DNA of 64,000 nt. Origin: Eriocheir sinensis (lineage: Eukaryota; Arthropoda; Malacostraca; Decapoda; Varunidae). The translations under genes and the position numbers were made by a program. The notes beneath the pieces were generated by a model that saw nothing but the letters and a program-made list of their open reading frames with translations, did not search any database and was not told where the DNA came from. The stretch lies in contig NW_026111765.1 of NCBI RefSeq assembly GCF_024679095.1, positions 496,001 through 560,000 on the forward strand, read 5' to 3'. Below, one piece after another: positions 13,549 through 37,467 of the stretch (position 1 is its first letter; each line of letters starts with the position of its first letter).

Positions 13549-14874
13549 TCGTGTCAAAATAAATTAACAAAATATCATGAAAAGAATGTGTATTTGTAAG
13601 AAAATAGATAATAGATAATAAATTTGTATAAAATATATATGCAAGATACACATTAAATAATGTAAATATGTATAAAAAAGTATATACAAAAAACAAATAG
13701 AATAATGTAAAATCGTATCAAAATAAATACACCGAATATTAATAAAATAATGTAAATTTGCATGAAAATAAAGATGCAAAATTCCCATAAAATAGCGCAT
13801 TTCTTATAAAAATATATATACCAAAATACACATAAAATATTTAAATTTGTATTGAAATAAATATACAAAATGCACATACAATAAGGTAAATTTGTATTGA
13901 AAGGGATTGCAAAAATACATATAAAAATATGTAAATTTGTTTAAAAATATATATACGAATACAAATAAAAAAAACGTAAATTTCTATCAAAATATATATA
14001 CAAAATACACATAAAATTAAGTAAATACGTATAAAAAAATGTATACAAAATACACATAAAATAATGTAAATTCGATTTAAAATAAATAAACAAAATACCA
14101 ATAAAAGAATGTGTATTTGGATAAATATAAATATACAAAATACATATACAAAATAAACATAAAATAAGGTAGATTTGTAATAAAATATATGTACAAAATA
14201 CACATAAAATAATGTAAATTTATATGAAAATATATATACAAATACACATAAAATACCATAAATTTGTATAAAAATATATATTCAAAATAAATATTAAATA
14301 ATGTAAAAGCGTATAAAAATATATATACAAAGTACATATAAAATAATGTAAATTCGTATCAATATAAATCAACAAAACACCAATAAAATAATATATATTT
14401 GAATGAAAATAAATTTACAAAATATACATAACATAACTAAAATTTGTATTAAAATATATACAAAAATACATAGAAATAATTTGAGTTTGTATGAAAATAG
14501 ATATACAAAATACACATAAAACTATGTAAATTTCTTTTGAAATGTATATACAAAATAGCCATAAAATATTGTAAATTTGTGTCAAAATATATAAACAAAT
14601 ACACATGAAATAACGTAAATTTGTATGAAAAATATATACAAAATACACATAGAATAATGTCAATTCTTATCAAAATGAATGAGCAGAATATCAATAAAAT
14701 AATGTAAATTTGTATGAAAATAAAGATGCAAAATACCAAAGAAATAAAGCATATGTTTATAAAAATACAGATACAAAAATACACATCGAATAATTAAATT
14801 TGTATTAAAATTAATATACAAAATGCGTATATAATAAGGTAAATTTGTATTGAAAAAATATGCAACATACACGT
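13549..14874 (-). repeat. 45-bp satellite array, minus-oriented block 11
   Basis: First part of the long inverted duplication with 31910-37467; its counterpart is about 36140-37467. A stretch of 86 codons inside it (14077-14337) translates identically to its inverted partner (36679-36939). It contains GATAATAGATAATA (13610-13620 region), a recurrent irregular unit. It ends at the class-a switch, 14860-14878. Confidence 0.94.
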
Positions 14875-15927
14875 TTACTCATACAAATTTATATTATTTT
14901 ATTGGTATTTTGTTTATTTATTTTGATACGAATTGCATGATTATATATGTATTTTGTACACATTTTTTATACGTATTTACATTATTTATTGTGTATTTTG
15001 TTTATATATTTTCATACAAATTTACGTTATTATTTGTGTATTTGTATAAATATATTGATACAAATTTACTTTATTTCATGTATTTTGTATATATATTTCA
15101 ATTCAAATTTAGCTTATTTTGTGTGTATTTTGTATATATTTTCATACAAATTTAATTACTTCTGTGTAATTTTGTATATAGATTTATATAAATTTACGTT
15201 ATTTTATGTGTATTTTGTATATTTATATTTATACAAATACACATTCTTTTATTGGTATTTTGTTTATTTATTTTGATACGAATTTACATTATTTTATGTG
15301 TATTTTGTGTACATTTTTTTATACGTATTTACTTCATTTTATGTGTATTTTGTAAATATATATATTTATAGAAATCTACGTTATTTTATGTGTATTCGTA
15401 TACATATTTTGAAAAAATTTACATTCCTTTATATGTATTTTGCATATCTATTTCAATACAAATTTACCTTATTGTATGTGTTTTTTATATATTTATTTTA
15501 ATACAAATCTAATTTTTTTGTGTGTATTTTGGTATATATATTTTTATAAATGTATAAATTATATAAATTATAAATTTATAAAATGCGTTATTTTATGGGT
15601 ATTTTGCCTCCTTATTTTCATACAAATTTACATTATTTTATTAATATTCTGTGTATTTATTTTGATACGATTTTACATTATTCTATTTGTGTTTTGTATA
15701 TATTTTTTTATACAAATTTACGTTATTTTAAGTGTATTTGTTTATGTATTTTCATTCAAATTTACATAATTTTATGTGTATTTTGTATATGTATTTCCAT
15801 ACAAATTTACCTAATTTTATGTGTATTTTGTATATTTATTTTCATACAAATTTAAAATATTTTTGTGTATTTTTGTATATAGTTTGATACAAATTTAGGT
15901 TATTTAATGTGTATTTTGAATATCTAT
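14875..15927 (+). repeat. 45-bp satellite array, plus-oriented block 12
   Basis: The inverted counterpart of 35113-36137 and of 29500-30535. Around 15547-15580 there is a TATAAATT-rich insertion, with the palindrome TATAAATTTATA at 15569-15580, that other copies lack. The block ends at GAATATCTATTAA, where the array flips; the same sequence, reversed, is the switch near 35112. Confidence 0.93.
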
Positions 15928-19264
<3,337 letters not shown>

Positions 19265-20914
19265 TATATTTAAATATTTAAAATATTTAATGTATATTTT
19301 GTATATATATTTTATCCAAATTTACGTTATTTTATATGTATTTGTTTATATATTTTCATACAAATTTACATTATTTTATGTGAGTTTTGTATATGTATTT
19401 CAATACAAATTTGCCTAACTTTATGTGTATTTTGCATATCTATTTTCAAACAAATTTAAATTATTTTTGTGTATTTTTGTATATATTTTTATACAAATTT
19501 TAGTTATTTTATTTGTTTTTTTTATATATATTTTCCTACAAATATACATTCTTTTATTGGAATTTTGTGTATTTAATTTTTTACGAATTTACATTATTTT
19601 ATGTGTATTTTGTATATATATTTTTCTACGTATTTAAATTATTTTATGTGTATTTTATATATACATTTTCATAAAAATTTACGTTATTTTATTTTGTGTA
19701 ATCGTATATATTTTGAAACAAATTTTATACAAATTCATGTTATTTTAAGTGTATTTGTATATATATTTTCATATAAATTTATATTATTTTATGTGTATTC
19801 TTACATATATTTTATTACAAATTTACCTTATTTTATGTTTATTTTGTATATTTATTTCATTTAATATCATCAAATTTAAATTTATTGTATATGCATTTTG
19901 TATATTAATTTTAATACAAATTTAATTATTCTATGTGTATTTTTCTATATGTATTTTTATAAAAATATGCTTTATTTTATGGGTAATTTGCATCTTTATT
20001 TTCATACAAATTTACGTTATTTTATTGATATTCTGCTCATTCATTTTGATACGATTTGACATTATTCTGTGTGTATTTTGTATATATTTTTCATACAAAT
20101 TTACGTTATTTTATGTGTATTTGTTTATATATTTTGACACAAATTTACAATATTTTATGGGCATTTTGTATATATATTTCAAAAGAAATTTACCTAGTTT
20201 TATGTGTATTTTGAATATCTATTTTCATACAAACTCAAATTATTTTTATGTTTTTTTGTATATATTTCAATACAAATTTTAGTTATGTTATGTGTATTTT
20301 GTAAATGTATTTTCATTCAAATATATATTATTTTATTGGTATTTTGTTGATTTATATTGATACGAATTTACATTATTTTATATTTACTTTGTATATATAT
20401 TTTTATACGTATTTACATTATTTAATATTTATTTTGATTATATAATTTTATACGAATTTATGGTATTTTATGTGTATTTGTATATATATTTTCATATAAA
20501 TTTACATTATTTTATGTGTATTTTGTACATATATTTTATTACAAATTTACCTTATTTTATGTTTATTTTGTATGTGTATTTTGTACATTTATATTTATAC
20601 CAATACACATTCTTTTATTGGTATTTTGTTTATTTATTTTGATTCGAATTTACTTTATTTTATGTGTTTTTTGTTTACATTTTTTTATACGTATTTATTT
20701 AATTTTATGTGTATTTTGTATATATATTTTTATAGAAATCTACGTTATTTTATGTGTATTCGTATATATATTTTGAAACAATTTTACTTTGTTTTATATG
20801 TATTTTTGCATATCTCTTTCAATAGAAGTTTACCTTATTGTATGTGCATTTTGTATATTTATTTGAATACAAATTTAAATATTTTATGTGTATTTTGGTA
20901 TATATATTTTTATC
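19265..20914 (+). repeat. 45-bp satellite array, plus-oriented block 14
   Basis: 19265-19860 matches 9930-10510 and 51293-51900. A join at about 19862-19875 moves to subtypes matching 36180-37200. The block ends at about 20914 (TTTTTATCAGAATAAAC), a switch not recognised elsewhere. Confidence 0.93.
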
Positions 20915-25780
<4,866 letters not shown>

Positions 25781-28700
25781 TAGAGTAAATTTCTATGAAA
25801 ATATATATTCAAAATACATATAAAATTATGTAAATAAGTATAAAAATATATATATCAAATACACCTAAAAAAAATAAAATTCGTATCAAAATAAATAAAC
25901 AAAATTCCGATAAAAGAACGTATATTTGTAGGAAAATAAATATACAAAATACACATAAAATTACGAAAATTTGAATAAAAATATATACAAAAAAACAAAA
26001 AAATAGAGTTCAATTTGTATGAAAATAGATATACAAAATACACATATAATTAGTTAAATTTGTATTTAAATACATGTACAAAATACACATAAAATAATGT
26101 AAATTTGTATTAAATGAAAACAAATTCACATAAAATAACGTACATTTGTATAAAATAGATATACAAAATATACATAGAATAATGTAAAATCGTATCAAAA
26201 TAAATACACAGAATATCAATAAAATAATGTAATTTTGTATGAAAATAAAGATGCAAAATACCCATAAAAAAAGAATATTTTTTTAAAAATACATATACAA
26301 GAATACACATAGAATAATTAAATTTGTATTAAAATTAATATACAAAATGCACGTACAATAAGGTAAATTTGTATTGAAAAATATACAAAATGCACATAAA
26401 ACAATGTATATTTGTTTCAAAATATATATACGAATACACATAAAATAACGTATATTTCTATAGAAATATATATACAAAATACACATGAAATGACGTAAAT
26501 ACGTATAAAAATATATATACACAATATACATTAAATAATGTAAATTCGCATCAAAATATATAAACAAAATATCAATAAAAGAATGTGTATTTGTATGAAA
26601 ATAGATATACAAAATACACATAAAATATTGTAAATTTGTATAAAACTCTATTCAAAAAATACACAAAAATAATTTAAATTTGTATAAAAATATATATACA
26701 AAATACACATAAAACTAGTTAAATTTCTATTGAAATACATATACAAAATACACATAAAATAATGTAAATTTGAATGAAAATATATAAACAAATACACTTA
26801 AAATAACGTAAATTTGTATGAAATATATATAGAAAATACACATTAAATAATGTAAATATGTATAAAAAAATATATACAAAACACAAATAGAATAATGTAA
26901 AATAGTATCAAAATAAATACACAGAATATTAATAAAATAATGTATATTTGTATGAAAATAAAGATGCAAAATACCCATAAAACAACGCATTTTTTATAAA
27001 AATATTAATACCAAAATACACATAAAATATTTAAATTTGTATTACAATAAATATACAAAATGCACATACAATAAGGTAAATTTGTATTGAAATAGATATG
27101 CAAAATACACATAAAACAATGTAAATTTGTTTCAAAATATATATACGAATACACATAAAATAACGTAGATTTCTATAAAAATATATATACAAAATACACA
27201 TAAAATGAAGTAAATACGTATAAAAAATGTATACAAAATACACATAAAATAATGTAAATTCGTATCAAAATAAATAAACTAAATGCCAATAAAAGAATGT
27301 TTACTTGTATAAATATAAATATACAAAATACACATAAAATAACGTAAAATTGTATAAAACTATATACAAAAATAAGCAAAAATAATTAAATTTGTATGAA
27401 AATAGATATACTAAAGACACATAAAATAAGGTAAATTTGAATTGAAATAAATATAGAAAATACATAAAATAATGTAAATTTGTTTCAAAATATATATTCA
27501 AATACACATATAATAACGTAAATTTGTATAAAAATATATAAACAAAATACATATTAAATAATGTAAATACGTATAAAAGATATGTACGTAATGTAAAAAT
27601 TTATAAAATTAAAGATGCAAAATACCCATAAAATAACTCATATTTAAAAAAAATATATACAAAAATACACATTAAATAATTGAATTTGTGTTAAAATAAA
27701 TATACAAAATACACATACAATAAGGTAGATTTTTATTGAAATAGATATGCAAAAACACATAAAATAATGAAATTTTTTATCAAAATATATACGAATACAC
27801 ACAATAAAATTACGTAAATTTTTATGAAAATATATATACAAAATACACATAAAATAATGTAAATACATAGAAAAATATATATACAAAATACACATAAAAT
27901 AATGTAAATTCGTATCAAAATAAATTAACAAAATTTCCTCTAAAAGAATGTATATTTGTAGGAAAATATATATACAAAATACAAATAAAATAACAAAAAA
28001 TTTGTATAAAAATATATACAAAAATACACAAAAATAATTTAAATTTGTTTGAAAATAGATATGCAAAATACACATGAAATTAGGCAAATTTTTATTGAAA
28101 TACATATACAAAATACACATAAAATAATGTAAATTTGTATGAAACTATATAAACAAATACACATAAGATAACGTAAATTTCCATAAAATATATGTACAAA
28201 ATATACATTAAATAATGTAAATATGTCTAAAAATATATATACAAAATACACAGAATAACGTAAAATCGTATCAAAATAAATAAACTGACTATCAATAAAA
28301 TAATGTAAATTTGTATGAAAATAAAGATGCAAAATACCCATATAATAACGCATATTTGTTTAAAAATATATATAAAAAAATACACATAAAATAATTAAAT
28401 TTGTATCAAAATAAATATACAAAAGGCACATACAATAAAGAAAATTTGTATTGAAATAGATATGCGAAATACACATAAATAATGTAAATTTGTATCAAAA
28501 TATATATACGAATACACATAAAATAGAGTAAATTTCTATGAAAATATATATTCAAAATACATATAAAATTATGTAAATAAGTATAAAAATATATATATCA
28601 CATACACCTATAATAATGAAAATTCGTATCAAAATAAATAAACAAAATTCCGATAAAAGAACGTATATTTGTAGGAAAATAAATATACAAAATACACATA

Positions 28701-29072
28701 AAATTACGAAAATTTGAATAAAAATATATACTAAAATACACAAAATTAATTTCGATTTGTATGAAAATAGATATACATAATACACATATAATTAGTTAAA
28801 TTTGCATTTAAATACATGTACAAAATACACATGAAATAATGTAAATTTGTATGAAATGAAAACAAATTCACATAAAATAACGTTCATTTGTATGAAATAT
28901 ATATACAAAATATACATAGATTAATGTAAACTCGTATCAAAATAAATACACAGAATATCAATAAAATAAAGTAAATTTGTATGAAAATAAAGATGCAAAA
29001 TACTCATAAAATAAAGCATTTTTTTATGAAAATACATATACAAAAATACACATAGAATAATTAAATTTGTAT
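25781..29072 (-). repeat. 45-bp satellite array, minus-oriented block 17
   Basis: 25781-27180 is inverted relative to 10685-12036. 27180-27590 resembles 7200-7600. Near 27590 there is an irregular join (GTACGTAATG). 27640-28360 resembles the inverse of 10000-10330 but is more diverged. 28540-28860 is a diverged second copy of 25790-26110. It ends at about 29072, where ATTAAATTTGTATTATTTTA turns into plus-oriented sequence. Confidence 0.92.
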
Positions 29073-29446
29073 TATTTTATATGTACTTTGTATATATATT
29101 TTTATACGCATTTACATTATTTAACATTTATTTAATTTAATTACTTCTGTGTATTTTTGTATATAGTTTAATACAAATTTACGATATTTTATGTGTATTT
29201 TGTATATTTATATTTATACAAATACACATTCTTTTATTGGTATTTTGTTTATTTATTTTGATACGATTTTACATTATTTTATGTGTATTTTGTATTCATT
29301 TTTTTATACGTGTTTATTTCATTTTATGTGTATTTTGTATATATTTTTATAGAAATCTACGTTATTTTATGTGTATTCGTATATATATTTTGAAACAAAT
29401 TTACATTGTTTTATATGTATTTTGCATATCTATTTCAATACAAGCT
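29073..29446 (+). repeat. 45-bp satellite array, plus-oriented block 18
   Basis: About eight monomers resembling 7740-8000 and 15160-15470. It ends at an AAGCTT-containing turn (about 29442-29447), after which minus-oriented sequence starts with ACAAAAATGCACATAAAAT. Confidence 0.92.
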
Positions 29447-30535
29447 TACAAAAATGCACATAAAATAAATAAACAAAATATCAATAAAAGAATGAGTATT
29501 TGTATGAAAATAGATATACAAAATACACATAAAATAACCTAAATTTGTATCAAACTATATACAAAAATACACAAAAATATTTTAAATTTGTATGAAAATA
29601 AATATACAAAATACACATAAAATTAGGTAAATTTGTATTGAAATACATACACAAAATACACATAAAATAATGTAAATTTGAATGAAAATACATAAACAAA
29701 TACACTTAAAATAACGTTAATTTGTATAAAAAAAATATGTACAAAACACAAATAGAATAATGTAAAATCGTATCAAAATAAATACACAGAATATTAATAA
29801 AATAATGTAAATTTGTATGAAAATAAAGAAGCAAAATACCCATAAAATAACGCTTTTTTTTATAAAAATATATATACCAAAATACACATCAAAAAATTAA
29901 ATTTGTATTAAAATAAATATACAAAAAACACATACAATAAGGTAAATTTGTATTGAAATAGATATGCAAAATACATATAAAACAATGTAAGTTTATTTCA
30001 AAATATATATACGAATACACATAAAATAACGTAGATTTCTATAAAAATATATATACAAAATACACATAAAATGAAGTAAATACGTATAAAAAAATGTATA
30101 CAAAAAACACATAAAATAATGTAAATTCGTATCAAAATAAATAAACAAAATACCTATAAAAGAATGTGTATTTGTATAAATATAAATATACAAAATACAC
30201 ATAAAATAACGTAAATTTATATAAAACTATATACAAAAATACACAGAAGTAATTGAATTTGTATGAAAATATATACAAAATACACACAAAATAAGCTAAA
30301 TTTGAATTGAAATATATATACAAAATACATGAAATAAAGTAAATTTGTATCAAAATATTTATACAAATACACATATAATAACGTAAATTTGTATGAAAAT
30401 ATATAAACAAAATACACATTAAATAATGTAAATACGTATAAAAAATATTTACAAAATACACAAATAATCATGTAATTCGTATCAAAATAAATAAACAAAA
30501 TACCAATAAAATAATATAAATTTGTATGAGTAAAC
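29447..30535 (-). repeat. 45-bp satellite array, minus-oriented block 19
   Basis: 29571-30535 is a close copy of 1-966, ending at the same switch (GTAAACGTGTATGTTGCAT at 30530-30548). The first 120 bp match 1765-1880 and 6670-6780. Confidence 0.94.
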
Positions 30536-31807
30536 GTGTATGTTGCATATTTTTTCAATACAAATTTACCTTATTATATACGCATTTTGTATATTAATTT
30601 TAATACAAATTTAATTATTCGATGTGTTTTTTTGTATCTGTATTTGTATACATATTTTTATACGCTTTTACATTATTTAATATTTATTATGAATATATAT
30701 ATTTTTATACAAATTCATGGTATTTTATGTGTATTTGTATATATATTTTTATATAAATTTACATTATTTTATGTGTATTTTGTACATATATTTTTTTACA
30801 AATCTACCTTATTTTATGTTTATTTTGTAAGTGTATTTTGTATATTTATATTTATCCAAATACACATTCTTTTACTGGTATTTTGTTTATTTATTTTAAT
30901 TCGAATTTACATTATTTTATGTGTATTTTGTATACATTTTTTTATACGTATTTACTTAATTTTATATGTATTTTGTATATATATTTTTATGGAAATCTAC
31001 GTTTTTTTATTTGTATTCGTATATATATTTTGAAACAAATTTACATTGTTTTATATGTATTTTTGCATATCTCTTTCAATAGAAGTTTACCTTATTGTAT
31101 GTGCATTTTGTATATTTATTTCAATACAAATTTAAATATTTTATGTGTATTTTGGTATATATATTTTTATAAGAAATGCGCTATTTGATGGGAATTTTGC
31201 ATCTTTATTTTCATACAAATTTACTTTATTTTATTAATATTCGGTGTATTTATTTTGATACGATATTACATTATTCTTTTTGATTTTTGTATATATGTTT
31301 TTTTTATACATATTTACATTATTTAATGTATATCTTGCATATATATTTCATACAAATTTATTATCTATTATTTATTTTCATACAAATACACATTCTTTTC
31401 ATGATATTTTGTTTATTTATTTTGACACGAATTTACATTACTTAATATGTATTTTATATATATATTTTTATACGTATTTACATAATTTCATGTGTATTTT
31501 GTATATATATTTCTATAGAAATCTACGTTATTTTATGTGTTTTCGTGTATATATTTTGAAACAAATTTACAATGTTTTATTTGTATTTTGCGTTAATTTT
31601 CAATACAAATTTACCTTATTGTATGTGTGCATTTTGTATATTAATTTTAATACAAATTTAATTATTCTATGTGTATTTTTGTATATGTATTTTTTAAAAA
31701 AAATATGCTTTATCTTATGGGTATTTTGCATCTTTGTTTTCATACAAATTTAAATTATTTTATTGATATTCTGATATTTTGATACGATTTTACATTATTC
31801 TATGTAT
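30536..31807 (+). repeat. 45-bp satellite array, plus-oriented block 20
   Basis: 30536-31172 is paralogous to 967-1586. From 31180 it continues into the units with AATATTCGGTGTATTT and the TTATCTATTATTTATTTT irregularity, as at 34790-35060. It ends near 31807 (CTATGTATAACAAAAATAAA). Confidence 0.93.
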
Positions 31808-31899
31808 AACAAAAATAAATACAGAATACACAAAAATAGATATGCAAAATACATATAAACAATGTAAATTTGTTTCAAAATATATATACGAATACACAT
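31808..31899 (-). repeat. Short inverted insert of about two monomers, block 21
   Basis: About 90 bp of minus-oriented sequence, including TTGTTTCAAAATATATATAC and GAATACACATGACATGGG, between two long plus-oriented stretches. It is the second shortest orientation block in the window. Confidence 0.85.
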
Positions 31900-34800
31900 G
31901 ACATGGGTATTTTGCATCTTAATTTTCATACAAATTTACATTATTTTATTAAAATTTTCTGTATTTATTTTGATACGATTTTACATTATTTTATTTGTGT
32001 TTTGTATATATATTTTTTATACATATTTACATTATTTAATTAGTTTTTTGTATATATATTTGATACAAATTTACGTTATTTTAAGTCTATATGTTTATAT
32101 ATTTTCATTCAAATTTACATTATTTTATGTGTATTTTGTATATGTATTTCAATACAAATTTACCTAATTTTATATGTTTTTTGTATATTTATTTTCATAC
32201 AAGATTAAATTATTTTTGTGTATTTTTGTATATAGTTTTATACAAATTTAGGTTATTTTATGTGTATTTTCTATATCTATTTTAATACAAATACACATTC
32301 TTTTCATGATATTTTGTTTATTTATTTTGACACGAATTAACATTATTTAATGTGTATTTTGTATATATATTTTTATACGTATTTACATTATTTCAAGTGT
32401 ATTTTGTATATATATTTCTATAGAAATCTGCGTTATTTTATGTGTATTCGTATATATATTTTGAAACAAATTTACATTGTTTTATGTGTATTTTACATAT
32501 TTTTTCAATACAAATTTACCTTATTGTATGTGCATTTTGTATATTAATTTTAATACAAATTTGATTAATCTATGTGTATTTTTGTATATGTATTTTTATA
32601 AAAATATGCTTTATTTTATGGGTATTTTGCATCTTTATTTTCATACAAATTTACATTATTTTATTGATATTCTGTGTATTTATTTTGATATGATTTTACA
32701 TTATTCTATGTGTATTTTGTATATATATTTTATATAAAATGTATTTCTTTTCATTTCATACAAATCTACATTATTTTATGTGTTTTTTGTACATGTATTT
32801 AAATACAAATTTAACTAGTTATATGTGTATTTTGTATATCTATTTTGTATGTATATTTTCATAGAAATTTACTCTATTTTATGAGTATTCGTATATATAT
32901 TTTGATACAAATTTACATTATTGATGTGTATTTTGCATATCTATTTCAATACAAATTTTCTTTATTGTACGTGCATTTTGTATATTTATTTTAATACAAA
33001 TTTAATTATTTTATATGTTTTTTTGTATATATATTTTTATGCAAATATGCGTTATTATATGGATATTTTGCATCTTTATTTTCATACAAATTTACATTAT
33101 TTTATTGATATTCTCTTTATTTATTTTGATACGATTTAACATTATTCTATGTGTTTTTTGTATATATTTTTTTATATATATATTTACATTATTTAATGTT
33201 AATTTTGTATATATTTTTTATCCAAATTTATATTATTTTATGTGTATTTGTTTATATATTCTCATACATATTTACACTATTTTATGTGTTTTTTGTATAT
33301 ATATATTTCTACGTATTTAAATTATTTTATGTGTATTTTGTATATACATTTTCATAAAAAAATTACGTTATTTTATTGTGTGTATAAGTATATATTTTGA
33401 TACAAATTTTATACAAATTCATGTTATTTAATGTGTATTTGTATATATATTTTCATACAAATTTATATTATTTTATGTGTATTTTTTCATATATTTCATT
33501 ACAAATTTACCTTATTTTATGTTTATTTTGTATATTTATTTCATTCAATTTAAAATTATTTTATGTGTATATTTGTATTTGTATTTAGGTTATTTTATGT
33601 GTATTTTGTATATATATTTTCATCCAAAATTACATTATTTTATTGGTATTTCTTAATTTAATTCGATATGAATTTAGATTATTTCATAGGTATTTTGTAT
33701 ACATATTTTTATACTCATTTACATTATCTAATGTGTGTTTTGTATATATATTTTTATGCAAATTTATCTAATGTTCATTTTTGTACATATATTTTTATAG
33801 AAATTTGCGTTATTTTATGTATATAGTTTTATATAAATTTACGTTATTTTATGTGCATTTTGTATATTTATATTTATACAAATACACATTCTTTTATTGG
33901 TATATTGTTTATTTACATTTATACGAATTTACATTATTTTATGTGTATTTTGTATACATTTTTTATACGTATTTACTTAATTTTATGTGTATTTTGTATA
34001 TGTATTTTTATAGAAATCTACGTTATTTTATGTGTATTCGTATATATATTTTGAAACAAATTTACATTATTTTATATGTATTTTCCATATCTATTTCAAT
34101 ACAAATTTACCTTATTGTATGTGCATTTTGTATATTTATTTTAATACAAGTTCAAATATTTTATGTGTGTTTTGGTATCAATAATTTTATAAAAAAATGC
34201 GTTATTTTATAGATATTTTGCATCTTAATTTTCATTTTATATATTCTTTGTATATATATTTTTATACGCTCTTACATTATTTAATATTTATTTTGAATAT
34301 ATATTTTTATACAAATTCATGGTATTTTATGTGTATTTGTATATATATTTTCATATAAATTTACATTATTGTATGTGTATTTTGTACATATATTTTATTA
34401 CAAATCTTCCTTATTTTATGTTTATTTTGTATGTGTATTTTGTATATTTATATTTATCCAAATACACATTCTTTTATTGGTATTTTGTTTATTTATTTTA
34501 ATTCGAGTTTACATTATTTTATGTGTATTTTGAATACATTTTTTTTATACGTATTTACTTAATTTTATGTGTATTTTGTATATATATTTTTATAGAAATC
34601 TACGTTTTTTTATTTGTATTCGTATATATATTTTGAAACAAATTTACATTGTTTTATATGTATTTTTGCATATCTCCTTCAATACAAATTTACCTTATTG
34701 TATATGCATTTTTTATATTTATTTCAATACAAATTTGAAAATTTTATGTGTATTTTGGTATATATATTTTTATAAGAAAAGTGCTATTTTATGGGAATTT

Positions 34801-35112
34801 TGCAACTTTATTTTCATACAAATTTACATTATTTTATTAATATTCGGTGTATTTATTTTGAAACGATTTTACATTATTCTATTTGTTTTTTGTATATACT
34901 TTTTTATACATGTTTACATTATTTAATGTGTATCATGCATATATATTTCATACAAATTTATTATCTATTATCTATTTTCATACAAATACACATTCTTTTC
35001 ATGATATTTTGTTTATTTATTTTGACACGAATTAACATTATTTGATATGTATTTTGTATATATATTTTATACGTATTTACATAATTTCATTTGTATTTTG
35101 TATATATATTTA
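31900..35112 (+). repeat. 45-bp satellite array, plus-oriented block 22
   Basis: 31900-34235 is the 2.9-kb cassette truncated at its far end (offset 10.56 kb from 42460-44795). 34240-35112 is the segment also found inverted at 15928-16800, with the TTATCTATTATCTATTTT landmark at about 34961. It ends at TTTAATAGATATTC, the switch shared with about 15928. Confidence 0.94.
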
Positions 35113-37467
35113 ATAGATATTCAAAATACACATAAAATAAGCTAAAGTTGTATCAAACTATATACAAAAATACACAAAAATATTTTAAATTTGTATGAAA
35201 ATAAATATACAAAATACACATAAAATTAGGTAAATTTGTATGGAAATACATATACAAAATACACATAAAATAATGTAAATTTGAATGAAAATACATAAAC
35301 AAATACACTTAAAATAACGTAAATTTGTATAAAAAAATATATACAAAACACAAATAGAATAATGTAAAATCGTATCAAAATAAATACACAGAATATTAAT
35401 AAAATAATGTAAATTTGTATGAAAATAAAGAGGCAAAATACCCATAAAATAACGCATTTTTTTTATTTATAAAAATATACATACCAAAATACACATAAAA
35501 AAATTAGATTTGTATTAAAATAAATATATAAAAAACACATACAATAAGGTAAATTTGTATTGAAATAGATACGCAAAATACATATAAAGCAATGTAAATT
35601 TGTTTCAAAATATGTATACGAATACACATAAAATAACGTAGATTTCTATAAATATATATATACAAAATACACATAAAATGAAGTAAATACGTATAGGAAA
35701 ATCTATACAAAATACACATAAAATAATGTAAATTCGTATCAAAATAAATAAACAAAATACCAATAAAAGAATGTGTATTTGTATAAATATAAATATACAA
35801 AATACACATAAAATAACGTAAATTTATATAAAACTATATACATATATACACAGAAGTAATTAAATTTGTATGAAAATTTATTCAAAATTCACACAAAATA
35901 AGCTAAATTTGAATTGAAATATATATACAAAATACATGAAATAAAGTAAATTTGTATCAAAATATTTATACAAATACACATATAATAACGTAAATTTGTA
36001 TGAAAATATATAAACAAAATACACATTAAATAATGTAAATACGTATAAAAAAATGTGTACAAAATACACATATAATCATGTAATTCGTATCAAAATAAAT
36101 AAACAAAATACCAATAAAATAATATAAATTTGTATGAGTAAACGTGTATGTTGCATATTTTTTCAATACAAATTTACCTTATTATATACGCATTTTGTAT
36201 ATTAATTGTAATACAAATTTAATTATTTGATGTGTATTTTTGTATCTGTATTTTTATAAACATATGCTTTATTTTTTGGGTATTTTGCATCTTTATTTTC
36301 ATAAAAATTTACATTATTTTATTGATATTCTGCTCATTCATTTTGATACGAATTGACATTATTCTATGTGTATTTTGTATATATTTTTTATACAAATTTA
36401 CGTTATTTTATGTGTATTTGTTTATATATTTTGACACAAATTTACAATATTTTATTTTTATTTTGTATATACATTTCAAAAGAAATTTACCTAGTTTTAT
36501 GTGTATTTTGTATATCTATTTTCATACAAACTCAAATTATTTCTATGTATTTTTGTATATATTTTAATACAAATTTTAGTTATGTTATGTGTATTTTGAA
36601 AATTTATTTTCATTCATATATATATTATTTTATTGGTGTTTTGTTGATTTATATTGATACGAATTTACATCATTTTATATGTACTTTGTATATATATTTT
36701 TATACGCTTTTACATTATTTAATATTTATTTTGAATATATTTTTTTATACAAATTCATGGTATTTTATGTGTATTTGTATATATATTTTCATATAAATTT
36801 ACATTATTTTATGTGTATTTTGTACATATATTTTATTACAAATCTACCTTATTTTATGTTTATTTTGTATATGTATTTTGTATATTTATATTTATCCAAA
36901 TACACATTCTTTTATTGGTATTTTGTTTATTTATTTTAAATCGAATTTACATTATTTTATGTGTATTTTGTATACATTTTTTTATACGTATTTACTTAAT
37001 TTTATGTGTATTTTGCATATATATTTTTATAGAAATCTACGTTTTTTTATTTGTATTCGTATATATATTTTGAAACGAATTTACATTGTTTTATATGTAT
37101 TTTTGCATATCTCTTTCAATACAAATTTACCTTATTGTATGTTCATTTTGTATATTTATTTCAATACAAATTTAAAAATTTTATATGTATTTTGGTATAT
37201 ATATTTTTATAAGAAATGCGCTATTTTATTGGAATTTTGCATCTTTATTTTCATACAAATTTACATTATTTTATTAATAGTCGGTGTATTTATTTTGATA
37301 CGAGTTTACATTATTCTATTTGTTTTTTGTATATACTTTTTTATACATATTTACATTATTTAATGATTATCTTGCATATATATTTTATACAAATTTATCA
37401 TCTATTATCTATTTTTATACAAATACACATTCTTTACATGATATTTTGTTTATTTATTTTGACACGA
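31910..37467 (-). repeat. Inverted segmental duplication, arm 2 (partner 13552-18865)
   Basis: Runs antiparallel to 13552-18865 across two shared strand switches. This arm keeps the roughly 400 bp lost in the partner and has no (AT)n tract. It stops at about 37467, where GACACGAATTTACATTATTT is joined directly to GATACATTATTC (an internal deletion join). The partner stops at a strand switch at the equivalent base. Confidence 0.8.
35113..36137 (-). repeat. 45-bp satellite array, minus-oriented block 23
   Basis: The same segment as 1-966 and 29571-30535, and inverted relative to 14876-15920. An ORF of 90 codons at 35185-35457 differs at one residue from its inverted counterpart at 15583-15855. 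It ends at GTAAACGTGTATGTTGCAT (36138-36156). Confidence 0.94.

Noticed and set aside
14876..15920. Transposon with terminal inverted repeats, suggested by opposed copies
   Set aside because: The opposed copies are ordinary satellite monomers. No transposase, no target-site duplication and no defined element ends are seen.
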